This document shows positions 59,942-64,000 of a stretch of 64,000 nucleotides of DNA, in pieces; within the stretch, counting starts at the first letter, position 1; every line of letters starts with the position of its first letter. This DNA comes from Endozoicomonas sp. SCSIO W0465 (GTDB lineage Bacteria; Pseudomonadota; Gammaproteobacteria; Pseudomonadales; Endozoicomonadaceae): assembly GCF_023716865.1 (NCBI RefSeq), contig NZ_CP092417.1, forward strand, positions 6,240,001 to 6,304,000, in the 5' to 3' direction. Position numbers and translations under genes: made by a program. The notes under the pieces were generated by a model. The model saw only the letters and a program-made list of their open reading frames with translations, made no database searches and had not been told where the DNA came from.

Positions 59942-61549
59942 GTAACTGTTCAGCACCCCCACATAAATCTGGAATTTTCTGATTTTTATACCATCCTCTT
60001 AAGCACCATTTTTCCACAATATTCGCCAGCATGATTCCAGAACTACCCGCAACTATGTCGGCTGAGATTCTCTTGAAAGAGAATGCAGAGCTGCGGATGA
60101 GAGTTGCCTGTCTGGAAGAGCGATGTCGAGAATTGGAAGAAAAGGTTGGCAAGAACAGTCAAAACAGCAGCAAGCCGCCATCGTCTGATGGTTATCAAAA
60201 ACCTTGTAAAAACAGTAATTCTCCAGATCATTCTGACGACCTTTCCGCAGATAAAGGTACCGATCCATCGGATGAAAAACCCAATCCTAAAAGTCTGAGA
60301 CAGTCTTCTGGTAATAAAGCCGGTGGAAAGAAAGGGCATCAGGGCACTTGTCTTAAACAGGTCGATATCCCTGACTATATTGAGTACCTTCCGGTTAAAG
60401 AATGCAATAAATGTCAGGCGTCTCTTCTTGATAGTGAGCCGGTCAAATATATTGAACGACAGGTGTTTGAACCAGGGAGACCGGGTGAATTTGAAGTAAC
60501 GGCCCATAGAGCTGAAGTAAAAATCTGCACTTGTGGTTGTCGGAATCAGGCTGAATTCCCGGAAGGTGTTACCGCTGCCGCACAATATGGCTCAGCCACA
60601 CAGGCTATGGCCGTCTATCTTAACCAATACCATTTCCTGCCTTTTAAGCGCGTGTCAGAGTATTTTAATACTCTCTATAAAATGAGTGTAAGTGCAGGCA
60701 CTGTCGCCAATTTTGTGGCCAGAACCTATGAAAATCTGGCTTCTACTGAAGAGGTTATTCGTGACGCCTTGCGGGAATCGTCTGTTGCCGGAGCCGATGA
60801 AACGGGTATGCGGGCCGAGGGCTCTTTGCACTGGCTACACGTTATGCGGGATGAACAATGGACGCTCTACTACTTGTCTGAAAAGCGAGGTCGTGAGGCC
60901 ATGGACACGATGGGCATACTGCTAACATTTGCAGGCGTTCTGGTTCATGATCATTGGAAATCCTATTTTGCATATGCGGCAACTCACGTACTTTGCAATG
61001 CCCATCACCTGAGGGAGCTTTTGGGTGTTGTTGATAGGGACAGCAATCAACTGGCGTTGCGATTGATGAAGCTACTGAGGCTTTCCTGGCATTACTGCAA
61101 GGGCTTTAAGACCATAGGTATGCTACAGATGCCAAGTGTTGTCTGTGAACGAATCGAGAAGATTTATGACCGGTTGCTTCAGCGGGCTCTAATGAAAGAA
61201 GTCGTCTATATGGAGAAGCAACGAGAGGAGCTTAAGCGCAAGAAAGTCAAGAATACTAAAGCTTACAATCTCTTCAAACGACTCACTGAGTTCAAGGCTG
61301 AGACACTGCGCTTCATGTCAGATTTTACCATTCCCTTCGATAACAATGGCAGTGAGCGGGATGTTCGAATGGCCAAGTTAAAGCAGAAAATCTCAGGCTG
61401 CTTCAGGAGTGCAGACGGTGGTTCTATGTTTGCACGGATTCGCAGCTATTTGTCGTCTGCCAGAAAACAGGGAATGGACATATATCAATCACTTCATAGA
61501 GCTGTTCGGAATTACTGTAATATGCCTTTGCTCAGTGCTGAATAGTTAC
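59942..61549 (+). mobile_element. IS66-family element, copy B, 1,608 bp
   Basis: The ends are GTAACTGTTCAGC and GCTGAATAGTTAC. The 8-bp duplication GTTTTTCA is at 59934-59941 and 61550-61557. It lies inside the phage exonuclease gene and in the same orientation as copy A, about 51 kb away. It differs from copy A only by lacking the 2-base insertion in the transposase, as far as compared. Confidence 0.97.
60031..61545 (+). CDS. IS66 transposase (TnpC-type), intact
   Basis: The protein is 504 aa. It opens with a leucine-zipper-like coiled coil (LLKENAELRMRVACLEERCRELEEK). A zinc-binding part follows (CNKCQASLL ... CTCGCRNQ). The DDE catalytic residues are in GADETGMRAEG, LVHDHWKSYFAY and NNGSERDVRMAKLKQ. 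The end is KISGCFRSADGG... The lack of tnpA and tnpB places it with the ISBst12-type group. It is intact and can also serve copy A. Confidence 0.95.
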   Translation: MIPELPATMSAEILLKENAELRMRVACLEERCRELEEKVGKNSQNSSKPPSSDGYQKPCKNSNSPDHSDDLSADKGTDPSDEKPNPKSLRQSSGNKAGGKKGHQGTCLKQVDIPDYIEYLPVKECNKCQASLLDSEPVKYIERQVFEPGRPGEFEVTAHRAEVKICTCGCRNQAEFPEGVTAAAQYGSATQAMAVYLNQYHFLPFKRVSEYFNTLYKMSVSAGTVANFVARTYENLASTEEVIRDALRESSVAGADETGMRAEGSLHWLHVMRDEQWTLYYLSEKRGREAMDTMGILLTFAGVLVHDHWKSYFAYAATHVLCNAHHLRELLGVVDRDSNQLALRLMKLLRLSWHYCKGFKTIGMLQMPSVVCERIEKIYDRLLQRALMKEVVYMEKQREELKRKKVKNTKAYNLFKRLTEFKAETLRFMSDFTIPFDNNGSERDVRMAKLKQKISGCFRSADGGSMFARIRSYLSSARKQGMDIYQSLHRAVRNYCNMPLLSAE

Positions 61550-62341
61550 GTTTTTCAAAAAGACAGAAACGAAGTTGAAAGACGGTAAGGAGACAGCCCT
61601 TGCCCAGGTACCGGACATCGCCCGACTCTTCACCCGCATTGATCATCTGACCGAAGCCATGGCTACCAAACGGAAGTCTCTGGATAAGCAGGTCAAACAT
61701 CAGAAGCAGCACATCAAGGACAGTATCGTCCTGGAAGCCGTCACCACCTTGGAAAAACAGCGTCAGGTGATCAATACCGAACTTACGCCCGGCTGGATCG
61801 CTGCCGTGGTAACGCCTGCTGATTTTCAGGAAGTGATCAAAGGGAAAAAGAGTGTCACCAGTATGCAGTCAGCGGTGAATGACCGCTTGGCACAGGCACG
61901 GATCGAACAGAAGCAACTTGCACAAGCGGTAAAAAACAATCTGGCCGTGTACCGGACAATGGCGGTGGATAAAGATTACCTCTTTCCGGATCTGGATGTG
62001 CTTCTTCATAAAGAGCAGTCTGACCTGATGGCCATTATTGAAGTGCGACTGAATCAGGAAGCTCAACAAAAGACAGCAGCCAGCGAACCCGAACCGGTAA
62101 CAGAACCTGAAAAAACCGAAGACCAACCGGACCTGCTTTACACCGATGGTGAAGTCACCGAAGAGATCCTGACCGACGATATCCACAGCATGGAACATTG
62201 GCTCGGCAAAGGTGCGCTGGACGGCTACCGCTTTGACCACAACGGCAACGAATACCGTATCGAACTGATTATCCGCCGCGCCGAAATAATCACCCCCGCA
62301 AAACAACGCTCTCTACAACCAGAAGAAAAGGAGATCGCCTG

Positions 62342-62833
62342 ATGGCCGCATCCATGAACCGTGTCACCCTGATTGGCAGACTGGGCAAAGACCCGGACTG
62401 CAAAGCTACCGCCAATGGCAATGCCGTTACTATTCTCTCCATCGCCACCGAAGAGAGCTGGAATAAAGATGGCCAGAAGCAGACCCGAACCGAATGGCAT
62501 CGGGTGGTTCTCTACGGCAAGCCTGCGGAACTGGCGGCTCAGTACCTGGGTAAAGGCCACCGAGTCCTGATCGAAGGCCAACTGCAGACCCGTAAATGGC
62601 AAGACCAGAATGGTCAGGATCGCTACCAGACTGAAGTCGTGTACAGCGGGTACAACGGCAAGCTGCTGTTTCTGGAAAAGAACCCCAATGCCCAGCAGGC
62701 TCAGCCTCAGAACTATCAGTCACAACCAGGCACACATCAAAACCAGTACGCCACTGCCCGGGAGGGTGGTCATGCCCAACAGCCTGTGCATGCACAGCAG
62801 TATGAATCCTACGACGACTCCATCCCATTTTAA
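62342..62833 (+). CDS. ssb: Single-stranded DNA-binding protein
   Basis: The protein is 163 aa. The OB-fold (residues about 4-112) is typical: MNRVTLIGRLGKDPDCKATA, SIATEESWNKDGQKQTRTEW, HRVVLYGKPAELAAQYLGKG. The C-terminal tail is Gln-rich and ends in DDSIPF, the acidic tip that binds other replication proteins. It coats single-stranded DNA. It is downstream of the exonuclease with TGATG overlap. It probably serves phage recombination and replication. Confidence 0.96.
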   Translation: MAASMNRVTLIGRLGKDPDCKATANGNAVTILSIATEESWNKDGQKQTRTEWHRVVLYGKPAELAAQYLGKGHRVLIEGQLQTRKWQDQNGQDRYQTEVVYSGYNGKLLFLEKNPNAQQAQPQNYQSQPGTHQNQYATAREGGHAQQPVHAQQYESYDDSIPF

Positions 62834-62923
62834 AGGGCTCTCTTTTTCAATAGCAGTTCCCCAAAGCACCTGTGGAAAAACTGAACAGTAAAGTTATCCA
62901 CACCACAAAAAGGAAAGTTGACC

Positions 62924-64000
62924 ATGGACGCTAAAATGCTGACCGCTTCCGAGCACACCCACAGCCCTATGCTGCCCGGTACCGAACTGAAAATGTCTCA
63001 TATTGAGATCGCCAATGTGGCTGGCAAGCGGTCGGACAACGTGAAACGTACCATCGAAAGACTGGCAAAAGAGGGTGCAATTGCCTCTCCTCACATTGAG
63101 GAGAGGCCTAAACAGGGGGTTTCAGGGCAGTTTGTGGAACATCTGTTACTGGATCGACTCGACAGCATCACCGCCATGGCATCCATCGATGGAAACTATT
63201 GCGCCGACCTGGTATTGCGTTGGGACAATCTGGAATCGGGCAAGGCGAGTCCCAGAGTTCACTTGAAAGCAGTGCAAACCGAAGAGCCGGAGTTATCCAC
63301 ACCCCAGGCCATGCTTGAAAAGAACATGGCCACTTCTCTGAGGGCCATGGCATTTGTCGAGGCACTGGGTTTTTCCGGAAACCAGAAACTGCTCTCTGCA
63401 GACCGATTACTGAAAAGCCAGATCGGTTTCTCACCTCTGGAAGCCATGGGCCAGAAGCAACTGGTGGCACCGGTTCAGGCCATGACGTTTACGCCCACCC
63501 AGCTTGGCCAGATGATGACACCGCCTCAAGATCCTCGGCAGGTGAACAAGTTACTGGAAGCGGCCGGATACCAGATCAAAGTTGACAACCTGTGGGTACC
63601 CACCGATCAGGGCCAGCCTCTGTGCGAAATTCTTGATACAGGGAAAGCCCATAACAGCGGTTCGCCGGTTAAACAGGTGAAGTGGTATCAGGCTGTACTG
63701 GAACGTTTGCAACCGACTCTTCCCGAGGAATCCAAAACTGAATCGATCGATCATGATGCCCGCTATTCTGATTCTGAGCCGGAAATAGTTGGCTCTGAGA
63801 CCGATGAAAACCCCATTCAAAGAAAACAGAAGCGCAAACGCAACCGCTACGAGTTGGACGATTACTTCTCCCTGGTGGAGCTGGGCGAATTTATTGGACG
63901 GAGCCGTCAGCATGTGGTGGAGGTACTGGAAAAACACCGGCTCATCAAATGGACGGGTCAGGGCAAACGAGGCAAGTACCTGCTCACCGATAAAGGCTGG
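62924..64000 (+). CDS. Rha-like phage antirepressor/regulator, cut by window end
   Basis: The open frame starts at ATG 62924 (AAGGAAAG upstream) and runs off the window, at least 359 aa. The N-terminus MSHIEIANVAGKRSDNVKRTIERL and DLVLRWDNLE resembles the Rha regulatory domain, which interferes with host or lytic development when repressor is absent. The middle (TPTQLGQMMTPPQDPRQVNK, LLEAAGYQIKVDNLWVPTDQ) resembles antirepressor C-terminal domains. A final helix-turn-helix-like SLVELGEFIGRSRQHVVEVL also appears. Its position after SSB is that of an early regulatory gene. Confidence 0.75.
   Translation, partial: MDAKMLTASEHTHSPMLPGTELKMSHIEIANVAGKRSDNVKRTIERLAKEGAIASPHIEERPKQGVSGQFVEHLLLDRLDSITAMASIDGNYCADLVLRWDNLESGKASPRVHLKAVQTEEPELSTPQAMLEKNMATSLRAMAFVEALGFSGNQKLLSADRLLKSQIGFSPLEAMGQKQLVAPVQAMTFTPTQLGQMMTPPQDPRQVNKLLEAAGYQIKVDNLWVPTDQGQPLCEILDTGKAHNSGSPVKQVKWYQAVLERLQPTLPEESKTESIDHDARYSDSEPEIVGSETDENPIQRKQKRKRNRYELDDYFSLVELGEFIGRSRQHVVEVLEKHRLIKWTGQGKRGKYLLTDKGW

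Larger units (their letters stand above)
59167..62342 (+). pseudogene. YqaJ-like phage exonuclease, interrupted by IS66
   Basis: The gene is split after codon 258. Joining 59167-59941 with 61558-62342 restores 1,560 nt in one frame, a 519-aa protein. The N-terminus has the YqaJ/lambda-exo nuclease pattern: QGTPEWLALRQNHFTASEAP, then MDGHQ-like and FEHKLWNDKL, YYWQLEHQLLVSGAERVLFV. The C-terminal half (AVKFFKKTETKLKDGKETAL, SLDKQVKHQKQHIKDSIVLE) is helical, of a kind common in phage recombination exonucleases. It degrades one DNA strand so ERF can anneal. Overlaps the SSB start by 1 bp. A frame that starts at 61575 is only the downstream half. Confidence 0.88.

Noticed and set aside
23930..63301. 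TTATCCACA-type DnaA boxes at about 23937, 25849, 58425, 62894 and 63293
   Set aside because: They are scattered in coding regions and not clustered near the O/P iterons; not enough for an origin call.
1..64000. CRISPR arrays, tRNA or rRNA genes, riboswitches and an integrase or attachment site
   Set aside because: No regular short repeats with spacers, no cloverleaf or rRNA-like sequence, no integrase motifs and no convincing direct repeats at the phage borders were seen.

Overview
The window (64 kb, mid-GC, no rRNA or tRNA seen) looks like a gammaproteobacterial chromosome carrying one large temperate phage. Several phage genes are broken by mobile elements or frameshifts. Abundant IS elements (IS4-, IS50-, IS66- and IS701-like), a group II intron, a MITE and plasmid-type toxin-antitoxin pairs fit an IS-rich marine or host-associated lineage such as Endozoicomonas. 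That taxonomic guess is inference; nothing here is a species marker.

Region 1-16 kb is accessory chromosome. It holds an IS4-family element cut by the window edge, an IS701-like element, a pRiA4b ORF-3-like gene, an Hsp20 chaperone, and a tightly overlapped operon (nucleotidyltransferase-fold protein, coiled-coil protein, XRE regulator). A small membrane-protein gene follows that is broken by three nested insertions: an IS4-family element, an IS66 element inside its end, and a 256-bp MITE. Then come a TM2 protein, a LexA-box intergenic region, a broken copy of the 3' end of the giant phage gene, and several small genes (AP2-like, CBM48-like, hypotheticals).

Region 16.5-51 kb is the phage late region, on the minus strand. 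Read in the direction of transcription (50.9 to 16.5 kb) it runs: M15 endolysin (interrupted by a group II intron), 3TM holin, XhlA-like protein, small and large terminase, portal, ccdAB, scaffold (interrupted by an IS50-like element), major capsid, connector and tail proteins, fibre-like proteins, tail-tip protein (parDE lies antisense beside it), two internal-protein candidates, and a giant polyvalent protein of about 3,960 aa when one frameshift is bridged. Tail genes and the giant ejected-type protein suggest a podovirus-like virion.

Region 51-64 kb is the early and regulatory part. Leftward genes are an Arc-like regulator, a possible late regulator, a C5 methyltransferase, a DUF1367 protein, P- and O-like replication genes with 18-bp tandem repeats, and a leader ORF. 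A CI-like repressor and RusA sit in the middle. Rightward genes are two hypotheticals, ERF annealase, a YqaJ-type exonuclease (split by a second IS66 copy), SSB and a Rha-like antirepressor running off the window. No integrase or att site is visible, so at least one prophage end lies outside.

Scaffold, exonuclease, endolysin, methyltransferase and P are all interrupted or frameshifted, so the prophage as written is probably defective. The single-base frameshifts all have the same sign (net +1), so sequencing error must be excluded before calling them pseudogenes. The IS insertions are supported by exact target duplications and are certain.
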